Positions 16,717-23,970 of a stretch of DNA of 29,824 nucleotides are shown piece by piece. Below the pieces are notes generated by a model. The model was not told the origin of the DNA. It searched no databases and worked only from the letters and a program-made list of their open reading frames with translations. This DNA is from Anaerolineae bacterium (GTDB taxonomy: Bacteria; Chloroflexota; Anaerolineae; Aggregatilineales; UBA3940): contig JAFGNO010000002.1 of assembly GCA_016926985.1 (NCBI GenBank), forward strand, positions 1-29,824, read 5' to 3'. Position numbers and translations under genes: made by a program. Position 1 is the first letter of the stretch; each line of letters begins with the position of its first letter.

Positions 16717-17376
16717 TTAGCAGGTTGTTGTCTGGTCCCAGGTATAGCGGATCTCAGCACCCGGGTGCTGATTGATGGCATCAACCAGAGTGGACAGATC
16801 AACATTTTCAATGCGAAGCATGATATTCAATCGGTCAGGCTTATCTGCCGGATATGAGGCAATGGATGAGATATTACCTGAAATCCGGGCAACCTGCTGG
16901 GCCAGCGCAGCAATCTGACCGGGCCTGTTATCCATCTGAACACTGACCCGGATGGTCGGGCTGCCTCCCCCCAGCACATCAACAAATACCCGGAAGACAT
17001 CGATATCGGTGATGATGCCGACCAGTTGCCCCTCGTCAAGCACCGGCAGGCAGCTTACCTTGTGTTTAATCATCAGGCAGGCGGCTTCCTCCACCGGGAA
17101 ATCCGGCGGGCAGGTGATCACATTCTCTTTCATGACGCTGGCAACCCGGATCAGGACGCCATCGCTCAGAATGGCCTGCTGCCGGGTGCTTTCCTCCATA
17201 TTGCTCTTGGTGGCCCTCAGGTCTTCATAGGAAACAATGCCAACCAGCTTTTTGTCCTGGTCAACCACCGGGAGGTGGCGGAAATTGCCGGCCCGCATAA
17301 TAGCAATGGCAGCAAGATAGTCGCTGTCGGGACGGATTGTGATCGGTCTGGGAGTCATGATGTCGCGAATAAGCAC
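16717..17376 (-). CDS. CBS-CBS-ACT domain protein (AcuB-like layout)
   Basis: A 219-residue cytoplasmic protein. The GTG at 17376 is chosen because GGAG sits six bases upstream and the product then begins MLIRDIMTPRPITI, the usual start of a first CBS domain. CBS 1 covers about 5-55 (FRHLPVVDQDKKLVGIVSYEDL). CBS 2 covers about 80-135 (VASVMKENVITCPPDFPVEE, then SCLPVLDEGQLVGIITDID). An ACT domain follows (about 142-215, VSVQMDNRPGQIAALAQQVA). CBS pairs bind adenine nucleotides and ACT domains bind small ligands such as amino acids, so a ligand-sensing regulatory role is likely. The same order is known from AcuB of Bacillus, but no acetoin genes are nearby. It lies 135 bases downstream of the aldo/keto reductase gene, on the same strand. 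Confidence 0.9.
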   Translation of the reverse strand: MLIRDIMTPRPITIRPDSDYLAAIAIMRAGNFRHLPVVDQDKKLVGIVSYEDLRATKSNMEESTRQQAILSDGVLIRVASVMKENVITCPPDFPVEEAACLMIKHKVSCLPVLDEGQLVGIITDIDVFRVFVDVLGGGSPTIRVSVQMDNRPGQIAALAQQVARISGNISSIASYPADKPDRLNIMLRIENVDLSTLVDAINQHPGAEIRYTWDQTTTC

Positions 17377-17456
17377 AATAATCTCCAGATGTCTGCCTGT
17401 GCGCCACAAGCCAGGTATGGCACAACACCCATGCTCACCTGATCATACCTGCTGGT

Positions 17457-17483
17457 GGGGGCAGTGACAACCAGGCTGCCCCC
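17457..17483 (-). terminator. Perfect GC-rich hairpin after the aldo/keto reductase gene, no U-tract
   Basis: GGGGGCAG and CTGCCCCC form a perfect 8-bp stem around an 11-base loop, 28 bases past the reductase stop. No T-run follows on either strand. It could end or stabilise the reductase message, or form in the leader region of the CBS-ACT gene. Confidence 0.4.
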
Positions 17484-17511
17484 TGAAAACAACCATTTCT
17501 CCCTTGTTTGA

Positions 17512-18477
17512 TCAGCGCCACCCGCTCAGATCGTTCAAACTCGCCATTTCATCATCGGTGAGGCGAAAACAAACAGCCCCCAGGGATTCCTCGCACTGCT
17601 CGATGGTCCGGGCGCCGATGATGGGTGCCGTGATCACTGGCTGGGTGAGCAACCAGGCCAGGGCGGTCTGGGCGACAGTTTTACCATGCGCGTCACCGAT
17701 TTCTGCCATTTTATCAAGCAGGGCGAAGTTCTGATCGGTGAGGTAGGCCTTGATACGCCCGCCGTCCTCCCCGCGCGACCCGGCGGGTACCTGCCCATCC
17801 CGCTTGTATTTGCCAGTCAGAAAGCCGCCTGCCAGGGGGCTGTAAGGAATGACCGCTATGTTTTCTGCCTGGCAGAGCCTGATCATCTCGCGCTCAAACT
17901 CGGCGCGGTGTACCAGATTATAGTGCGGCTGCAAGGATTCATAGCGGACAAAGCCGTGGGTTTTGCTGACCGCAAGCGCTTTGCCGAGCAATGAGGGTGG
18001 GTGATTTGAGCACCCGATATAGAGCACCTTGCCCGCAGTAACCAGGTCATCAAAGGCGCGCAGGGTTTCCACAATGGCCACTTCGTCGTCAGGCCAGTGG
18101 GTCTGGTAAAGGTCGATATAATCGGTGCCCAGGCGGCGAAGCGAGTCTTCCACGGCGTGTTTGATGTGGTGGCGCGACAGGCCCTCCCCATTGGGACCCT
18201 CCCACATGCGCCCGCGCACCTTGGTCGCGATAATCACCTGACGGCGGTCTTTGGTTTTTAACCATCTGCCGATAATAGTTTCGGAGACACCGCCATCGTT
18301 GTTCTCCGCCCAGGACGAGTAGATATCGGCGGTATCAATAAAATTGATCCCGGCATCATAGGCCCGGTCCAAAATGGCATGGGATGTGTGTTCGTCAGCT
18401 CCCCAGCCAAAAGTCATGGTGCCAAGGCAGAGTTCTGATACCTTAAGGCCGGTCCGGCCCAGGCTGCGATAGTCCAT
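17512..18477 (-). CDS. Aldo/keto reductase
   Basis: A 321-residue NADPH-dependent oxidoreductase with a TIM-barrel fold, cytoplasmic. The ATG at 18477 has GGGAG five bases upstream; the open frame 13 codons further up is rejected. The catalytic set is visible: Asp and Tyr in FIDTADIYSSW, Lys in IIATKVRG, His in LYQTHWPDDE. The cofactor region shows IPYSPLAGGFLTGKY and PIIGARTIEQCEESLGA. The pattern fits the YajO/GSP69-like branch that reduces aldehydes or sugar ketones, but the substrate cannot be assigned. It is divergent from the hydroxyisobutyrate dehydrogenase-like gene across 112 bases, so the two may share control. Confidence 0.95.
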   Translation of the reverse strand: MDYRSLGRTGLKVSELCLGTMTFGWGADEHTSHAILDRAYDAGINFIDTADIYSSWAENNDGGVSETIIGRWLKTKDRRQVIIATKVRGRMWEGPNGEGLSRHHIKHAVEDSLRRLGTDYIDLYQTHWPDDEVAIVETLRAFDDLVTAGKVLYIGCSNHPPSLLGKALAVSKTHGFVRYESLQPHYNLVHRAEFEREMIRLCQAENIAVIPYSPLAGGFLTGKYKRDGQVPAGSRGEDGGRIKAYLTDQNFALLDKMAEIGDAHGKTVAQTALAWLLTQPVITAPIIGARTIEQCEESLGAVCFRLTDDEMASLNDLSGWR

Positions 18478-18589
18478 AGCTGCTCCCTTTGCGAAAGTGG
18501 TAGGCTGGCCGTTCAAAGAAGATAATAAGGCGTCTGGTTCAGAATTCCAACCCAGCGATCATTCGTAACACATAGTAAAGGACAGGGAT

Positions 18590-19483
18590 ATGAAAGAGAA
18601 AATCGGTTTTATTGGCCTGGGAATCATGGGGCGCGGAATGGCCCATAACCTGCTCAAGGCAGGCCACGATCTAATGGTCTGGAATCGCACAGCAAGCAAA
18701 ATGGATGAATTTGTGGCAGCCGGTGCAGCGCCTGCCGACAGCCCGGCAGACCTGGCCCGAAGATGCGATCTGATCCTGATCTGTGTGAGCGATACACCGG
18801 ATGTGGAAGCGGTGGTGCTGGGCGATAGCGGCGTTATTCACGGGATTGATGTGGGAAAACTGGTTGTCGATCACAGCACCATCAGCCCACATATGACCAG
18901 GACGCTGGCAGCAAAGGTCAATGCGAAAGGCGCATTCTGGCTGGATGCACCCATCAGCGGGGGGAGTGAGGGCGCAGCAAAAGGTACGCTGAGCATCATG
19001 GTTGGCGGAGATGCCGAGCAGTTTGACAGGGCAAAACCGTACCTGGATGCACTTGGCAAAACAATCACTCACGTGGGCGGGCAGGGCGCAGGCCAGATGG
19101 CGAAACTGGTGAACCAGATACTGGTCGTGATTAACATGCTGGCAGTGAGTGAGGCGCTGCTGTTCGCGGAAGCAGGCGGGCTAGACCTTGAGAAAACCTT
19201 GAACGCGGTCGCAGGCGGCGCAGCCGGATCATGGATGCTGAGCAACCGGGGCACGCAAGCGATAGTCCGTGACTGGCGCCCCGGCTTCACAATCGATTTA
19301 CAGCAGAAAGACCTGCGGCTGGTTCTGGACGCTGCTGACCAGATGGGGGTACCGGTGATAGGAACCAGCCTGGTCTTTAATATGTACCGGACGCTACAGG
19401 AGCAGGGACTGGGTAGCGAGGGCAACCACGCGCTGATCAAGGCGCTGGAGAAGATGACAGGACGTACCATCGGCAGCAGCTGA
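18590..19483 (+). CDS. NAD(P)-dependent beta-hydroxyacid dehydrogenase (3-hydroxyisobutyrate dehydrogenase family)
   Basis: A 297-residue cytoplasmic enzyme with the family layout: Rossmann motif GFIGLGIMGRGMA (about 6-18) and WNRT (about 31-34), a residue set compatible with NADP. Then come substrate motif DAPISGGSEGAAKGTLSIMV and catalytic Lys in GQMAKLVNQI. The C-terminal helical domain includes GFTIDLQQKDLRLVLDAA. Members reduce or oxidise 3-hydroxyisobutyrate, tartronate semialdehyde, glyoxylate or succinic semialdehyde; motifs alone do not separate these. The ATG is preceded by AGGACAGGG. The gene ends ahead of a terminator hairpin at 19552. Confidence 0.95.
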   Translation: MKEKIGFIGLGIMGRGMAHNLLKAGHDLMVWNRTASKMDEFVAAGAAPADSPADLARRCDLILICVSDTPDVEAVVLGDSGVIHGIDVGKLVVDHSTISPHMTRTLAAKVNAKGAFWLDAPISGGSEGAAKGTLSIMVGGDAEQFDRAKPYLDALGKTITHVGGQGAGQMAKLVNQILVVINMLAVSEALLFAEAGGLDLEKTLNAVAGGAAGSWMLSNRGTQAIVRDWRPGFTIDLQQKDLRLVLDAADQMGVPVIGTSLVFNMYRTLQEQGLGSEGNHALIKALEKMTGRTIGSS

Positions 19484-19551
19484 TAAACCTCTTCACTGGC
19501 GACCGGTGTGGAGAACACCCCATGCCGGTCAGAATAGCTCCCACTCAGGCC

Positions 19552-19584
19552 AACACCCTCTCGTAAGGAGGGTGTTTCTGGTTT
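19552..19584 (+). terminator. Terminator after the dehydrogenase gene
   Basis: AACACCCTC and GAGGGTGTT form a perfect 9-bp stem with a 7-base loop, followed by a T-rich tail (TTCTGGTTTT). It lies about 70 bases after the stop codon. A weaker GACCGG/CCGGTC hairpin (19501-19530) lies between them. Confidence 0.75.
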
Positions 19585-19609
19585 TGTGGACAAAGAAAGT
19601 CTGCTTTAT

Positions 19610-19628
19610 GACAACTGGCGTAGTTGTC
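19610..19628. promoter_or_regulatory. Inverted repeat upstream of the decaheme cytochrome gene
   Basis: GACAACT and AGTTGTC are perfect 7-base arms around five bases. The element lies 140-160 bases before the cytochrome ATG, on the gene side of the previous terminator, so it is a candidate operator. No known regulator motif is matched with confidence. Confidence 0.4.
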
Positions 19629-19645
19629 TATGATAATCAGCACTT

Positions 19646-19655
19646 TGTTATAACA
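19646..19655. promoter_or_regulatory. Perfect 10-base palindrome TGTTATAACA
   Basis: This fully self-complementary decamer lies in the AT-rich leader region of the decaheme cytochrome gene, 17 bases after the inverted repeat at 19610. A TATAAT that may serve as -10 follows at 19703-19708, without a clear -35. It is a possible regulator site; the identity of the regulator is unknown. Confidence 0.35.
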
Positions 19656-19768
19656 GGCAAGTGTGTGTAAAATACCACAACATATATTAAATTTATGATC
19701 TGTATAATAATGGCTTATTAAAGCGCCTGGAATCGCAATATGACTGAATTCAAAAAAGGAGAAACGGC

Positions 19769-21952
19769 ATGAAACCTAGGCACCTGATACTGGCAGCAAT
19801 GCTGATACTGCTGGCTGCAGTTGTTGCAGCCTGCGCCACGCCCTCCGATGGGTCAGAACCCACCCCGTGCCCGGAGCCAGAAGAATGTCCTGAATGCCCG
19901 GAAGCCCCGGTTTGCCCGGAGCCGGAGGTGAGCACCGATGATGTTCCCTTCTACGCGCTGTGGATGGGATCAGGACACGCCAATGCCGAAGCCGAGGCGT
20001 TCCGTCACTGGGATGAGGAAGACCCGGCAGAAGTCTCATCGCGCTGCGCCAAATGTCACAGCACCTATGGAATGCTCGACTTTCTGGGTGTCGATGGCAC
20101 TGCCGCTGGCGTGGTGGACAATAACGCCGCTATCGACTCGACGGTCGAATGTGCGGCCTGCCACAATGAAGCAACTGCCAATAAAGACAGCGTGACCTTC
20201 CCCTCCGGTGTGACCATTGACGGGCTGGGCAGTTCGGCGATCTGTATGGAATGCCACCAGGGACGCGCCTCAACGGTGAGCGTGAACATGGCGATCAGCG
20301 GCGCAGAGGAGCTGGCCGAGGACGATCCGCTGGGTTATGCCGGTCTTACAGGCATTGACCTGGACACGCCAAACGATGAACTGGGCTTTGTCAACGTCCA
20401 CTACTACGCAGCGGCGGCATCGCTGTTCGGCTCTGAGGCCCACGGTGGCTATGAGTATCCGGGCATGTCCTACCAGATCCGATTTGCCCATGTTGAGGGC
20501 TACCAGGAATGCGCCGACTGCCACAACACGCACACGCTTGAAGTCCAGGTCGAAGAGTGCGCTGAGTGCCATATCGGCGTGACCGCTGATACGCTGCAGG
20601 ATATCCGCATGGCTGGCTCACTGGCCGACTATGACGGCGATGGCGATGTCAGTGAAGGCGTTTACTACGAGATCGAGACTCTTACCGGGAAGCTTTACGA
20701 AGCGATGCAGGCCTATTCAACCGAGGTTCTGGGCAAGGGATTTGTGTATGACAGCACCGCTTACCCCTATTTCTTTGATGATACGGGCGCAGCTTATTCT
20801 GGCTGGTCACCGCGCCTCCTTCAGGTGGCCTATAACTACCAGTACGCACTGAAGGACCCCGGCGCCTTCGCCCACAACGCCAAATACACTATCTCCCTGC
20901 TCTATGACTCGATCATGAGCCTGAACGAGGCCCTTTCAACCCCGGTTGACATGACCGGCCTTCACCGCAACGATCCCGGTCACTTTGACGGCACGGCAGA
21001 AGCCTTCCGTCACTGGGACGCAGATGGCGAGGTTGAAGCAGACTGCGCCCGCTGCCACAGCGCGACCGGACTGGTCACCTTCTTCGAGAACGGCGTGAAC
21101 ATCGCCGAGCCGCTGCCCAACGCTTTCATGTGCACCACCTGTCACACCTTCGAGGAAGAGCCTTTTGCGCTCCTGGGCTTCCAGGACACGACTTTCCCCA
21201 GCGGGCTGGTAGCGACCTTTGGCGAGGACGTGGAGAGCAATCTCTGCCTCCAGTGCCACCAGGGGCGTGAATCAACGGCCAGCGTCGACGCGCGCATTGC
21301 CAGCGCAGGCGTGGGCAATGATGCAGTCAGCGACCGGCTCAGCTTCCGCAATATCCACTACTTCCCTGCGGGCGCAACGCTGTTCGGCACCGCCGCCCAG
21401 GGCGCATACGAGTTCGATGGCAGGGACTACCTGGGCCAGTTCGGGCACTACGCCGGTACAGCCGCATGCGCCGATTGCCATGACGTCCACGCCCTTGAAG
21501 TGAACACGGAAAGCTGTACAGGCTGCCACGGTGGCGAAGATGTAGATACTTACCGCATGGATTCGACCGACTGGGATGGCGACGGCGACACGACCGAAGG
21601 AATCCGCGGCGAGGTTGAGACCATGTCTGATGCGCTGTATGCAGCAATTCAGGCTTATGCAGCAAACAATGCCGATACGGCTGCAATCATCTACGACAGC
21701 CACTCATATCCCTACTGGTTCATTGACACTGATGAAAATGGCGTGGCAGATGCTGGTGAGGTCAACTATGGGAACCGTTATGTGACCTGGACGCCAACCC
21801 TTCTGAGGGGTGCATACAACTACCAGTTGTCACAGAAGGACCCCGGCGCGTTTGCTCACAACGGGCAATACATAATCCAGGTGCTATATGACAGCATTGA
21901 GGCGCTCGGCGGCAACATCAGCGGTATGACCCGTCCAGCGGTCAGCGAGTAA
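19769..21952 (+). CDS. Decaheme c-type cytochrome lipoprotein made of two pentaheme halves
   Basis: A 727-residue electron carrier on the outer side of the membrane. The signal peptide ends in the lipobox VAAC (C22). Just after it comes a short Cys/Pro/Glu-rich segment with four non-heme Cys (34, 40, 43, 49) spaced CX5CX2CX5C. Ten CXXCH heme sites follow, at 93, 128, 159, 248 and 264, then at 426, 455, 493, 567 and 583. The two sets of five keep order and near-constant offsets of 319-334 residues. The flanking text repeats as well: AEAFRHWD before the first heme of each half, CHQGR(A/E)ST at the third heme, DPGAFAHN near the end. This shows an internal duplication. Each half has Asp-rich loops (DYDGDGD, DWDGDGD) that may bind calcium. 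The ATG has AGGAG seven bases upstream. It is convergent with the nonaheme cytochrome, a likely electron partner. Confidence 0.95.
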   Translation: MKPRHLILAAMLILLAAVVAACATPSDGSEPTPCPEPEECPECPEAPVCPEPEVSTDDVPFYALWMGSGHANAEAEAFRHWDEEDPAEVSSRCAKCHSTYGMLDFLGVDGTAAGVVDNNAAIDSTVECAACHNEATANKDSVTFPSGVTIDGLGSSAICMECHQGRASTVSVNMAISGAEELAEDDPLGYAGLTGIDLDTPNDELGFVNVHYYAAAASLFGSEAHGGYEYPGMSYQIRFAHVEGYQECADCHNTHTLEVQVEECAECHIGVTADTLQDIRMAGSLADYDGDGDVSEGVYYEIETLTGKLYEAMQAYSTEVLGKGFVYDSTAYPYFFDDTGAAYSGWSPRLLQVAYNYQYALKDPGAFAHNAKYTISLLYDSIMSLNEALSTPVDMTGLHRNDPGHFDGTAEAFRHWDADGEVEADCARCHSATGLVTFFENGVNIAEPLPNAFMCTTCHTFEEEPFALLGFQDTTFPSGLVATFGEDVESNLCLQCHQGRESTASVDARIASAGVGNDAVSDRLSFRNIHYFPAGATLFGTAAQGAYEFDGRDYLGQFGHYAGTAACADCHDVHALEVNTESCTGCHGGEDVDTYRMDSTDWDGDGDTTEGIRGEVETMSDALYAAIQAYAANNADTAAIIYDSHSYPYWFIDTDENGVADAGEVNYGNRYVTWTPTLLRGAYNYQLSQKDPGAFAHNGQYIIQVLYDSIEALGGNISGMTRPAVSE

Positions 21953-21989
21953 CCAACCACTACCAAACTGCAGATTCCCAGGCATTGAG

Positions 21990-22016
21990 GGCGGGGTCTG
22001 AAAAGGCCCCGCCTTT
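21990..22016 (+). terminator. Terminator after the decaheme cytochrome gene
   Basis: GGCGGGGTC and GGCCCCGCC form a 9-bp stem (one G-U pair) with loop TGAAAA and a short T tail, 38 bases after the stop codon. Confidence 0.8.
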
Positions 22017-22044
22017 AATTCGAGTGAGAGTCACAGGTTGAGAG

Positions 22045-22074
22045 ATAAAAAGAGCGGGATTTGCCCGCCCTTTT
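22045..22074 (-). terminator. Terminator after the nonaheme cytochrome gene
   Basis: On the minus strand AAAAGGGCGGG and CCCGCTCTTTT form an 11-bp stem (one G-U pair) around CAAAT and end in a T run. It begins about 20 bases after the stop at 22094. With the terminator at 21990 it gives each convergent cytochrome gene its own stop signal. Confidence 0.85.
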
Positions 22075-22093
22075 ACTGTAATCTGGCAATGAT

Positions 22094-23794
22094 CTACGGC
22101 GCGCCAGCGTTGATCCAGTCGGAAACGGTTTGCAGTTCAGCAACGTTAAATGTGGAGAAATGCCCCTCCTGCTGGATGGTGATCAAGAGACTACTTGTTG
22201 GGTTTCCGGGGACGATCACCGGCCCACTCTCCCCACCTGCCAGCGCACCTTCCAGGGTATCCAGCACCAGGCCCCCAGTTGCCATTGTCGCATTGTGGCA
22301 GACAATGCATTTCAGACTAAACAGCACCCCGATCTGCCCATCAAAGGTAAGCGGTAGTTCAACCAGCTCCTCTACCACTGGCGGCGGCGCGGTAGCCGCG
22401 AGCAGTTCGGCAAGTGCGGGTGCGTCAAACCCGGCATATTCCCAGGCAATCCCATGGCAGGCCGAGTTTGAACAGAAGGACGTGTTATCGGTACCGCCGG
22501 GGTTTTCCACCGTGTGGCAGGCCTGGCAGGATGTATCAAACCAGTCACGGTGCTGGACAATCCAGAGCGTGCTGAAATGTGATTCCGGCTGCAGGCCGGT
22601 AGCCAGCGGCAACGATGGCTCCAGGACACCAGGGGCGGCCACTTCCGGGATGGAATGGCACAGGTTGCATTCCAGCCGGACTGCCTCCCCCTCCGGGCTG
22701 ATATGCTTCCCATCATGACAGCGGAAGCAGCCGGGCCAGTTGCTGTGCCCGATATTATTGGGATGGGACATCCAGTCGACTCTCTGTTCCCGGAACGCAA
22801 TATCAGACCAGATTTCCTGAAGCACCCCCATCACCCGATCAAATTTATCCGGGTTTTCTGCATAATACTCCGGATATTCGCGGGCGTAGTAAGCGATCAG
22901 GTCATCGAGTTCCTGCTGCGGGTCATCCGATGAGCGCATATTAGTCAGCGTCGCCACTGCAGAATAGCGGATATAGGGAATATCCGCATCCAGCATGCCA
23001 CGTTCAAGTGCCCGGTCAACCGCCTGTGCAGGCGATAGGATGGTGTGCGAGATGCGGTTATGGCAGGTGATGCAGTCCATCAGGACCTGCTCCATTCCAG
23101 CATAATCTTCCGCTGTCAGATCGGTATCAATGTCAATGTATTCGGTCTCCGTGCCATCAGCATTGATCACCCGGATATAGGGAATCTCCTGCTGAAGGGC
23201 ATCAGTTGCCACAAACCACAGTTCGTTTTCGATATGCCAGTGGATGCCCCTGCCCACTCCTTCCCGGTCAGAGCCGCCGCCGGTGCGCAGGGCCAGGTAG
23301 GTTGCCGTCCGGGTATTGAATTCATCATTACCATAGTGAACCAGTGTACGCAGCGAATCGTCAGAGAACTTGCCGGGGAAATGGCATAGTTCGCAGGTTT
23401 CACGCGCCGGGCGCAGCCTGCCCGCCCGGATTGGATATTCATAGGTAGTGAAAAGCTGGGCAACCACATGCCGGACATCTCCAGCCTTGCGTGTGATACG
23501 TGTGGCAATGAATCCCTGTCCGATGTGACAGTCCACACAAGCCACCCGCGCATGCGGCGATACCTGGTAGGCGGAGTATTCGGGCGGCATGGTGTGACAG
23601 GATTCACCACAAAAGGCTGGCGAGTTGGTATATTCCCAGCCATAGGCGCCTGCAGTGAGGAATACCAGGGTCAGGGCACCCAGCAGTACATAGGGAAGCA
23701 CCTGGCGCATGCGCGAGGCACTGGGCGGGGGCAGGAAGAAATGGGTTATCGCTCGCCCAATTCTGCGAAACATACCCGACTGTTTTTCTGACAT
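22094..23794 (-). CDS. Membrane-anchored nonaheme cytochrome with NapC/NirT-like N-terminus
   Basis: A 566-residue protein. The ATG at 23794 is chosen because AAGGAGG lies nine bases upstream; an ATG three codons earlier directly abuts that site. One membrane helix (about 33-52) follows a basic N-terminus and places the hemes outside. The first heme site CGESCHTMPPEY (C62, C66, H67) resembles NapC/NrfH quinol oxidases, including the nearby Met, but is CX3CH instead of CX2CH. CXXCH sites follow at 86, 134, 241, 356, 376 and 423. The site at 441 is CX4CH (CSNSACH), and the last is at 496. The C-terminal 80 residues around that last heme (CIVCHN, GGLVLDTLEGALAGGESGP, ending DWINAGAP) match the planctomycete-type cytochrome c domain. 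It probably takes electrons from quinol and passes them outward, perhaps to the convergent decaheme lipoprotein. Confidence 0.92.
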   Translation of the reverse strand: MSEKQSGMFRRIGRAITHFFLPPPSASRMRQVLPYVLLGALTLVFLTAGAYGWEYTNSPAFCGESCHTMPPEYSAYQVSPHARVACVDCHIGQGFIATRITRKAGDVRHVVAQLFTTYEYPIRAGRLRPARETCELCHFPGKFSDDSLRTLVHYGNDEFNTRTATYLALRTGGGSDREGVGRGIHWHIENELWFVATDALQQEIPYIRVINADGTETEYIDIDTDLTAEDYAGMEQVLMDCITCHNRISHTILSPAQAVDRALERGMLDADIPYIRYSAVATLTNMRSSDDPQQELDDLIAYYAREYPEYYAENPDKFDRVMGVLQEIWSDIAFREQRVDWMSHPNNIGHSNWPGCFRCHDGKHISPEGEAVRLECNLCHSIPEVAAPGVLEPSLPLATGLQPESHFSTLWIVQHRDWFDTSCQACHTVENPGGTDNTSFCSNSACHGIAWEYAGFDAPALAELLAATAPPPVVEELVELPLTFDGQIGVLFSLKCIVCHNATMATGGLVLDTLEGALAGGESGPVIVPGNPTSSLLITIQQEGHFSTFNVAELQTVSDWINAGAP

Positions 23795-23910
23795 CGCTCT
23801 CATCCTCCTTAAGTGGACTGGCTTTTAAATACGCCACTGCAGCAGGCATACTGGCCACAGAATCCATCGATAAAGATAATATGCCCTATTACCACAGCTT
23901 ATATTTCTTT

Positions 23911-23948
23911 TCGCAAAAAGCAAAGAGGCGTACCTGCAGCCGCCTCTT
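23911..23948 (-). terminator. Rho-independent terminator after the stalked membrane protein gene
   Basis: AAGAGGCG and CGCCTCTT form a perfect 8-bp stem with a 10-base loop. On the minus strand it is followed by TGCTTTTTGCG, a T-rich tail. It lies about 22 bases after the stop at 23971. The rest of the gap to 23794 holds the leader of the nonaheme gene. Confidence 0.8.
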
Positions 23949-23970
23949 CTGCGATAGGTTATATTGCTGG

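Noticed and set aside
19501..19530. GACCGG...CCGGTC hairpin after the dehydrogenase stop
   Set aside because: A short stem with a long loop and no T run; the better terminator is at 19552.
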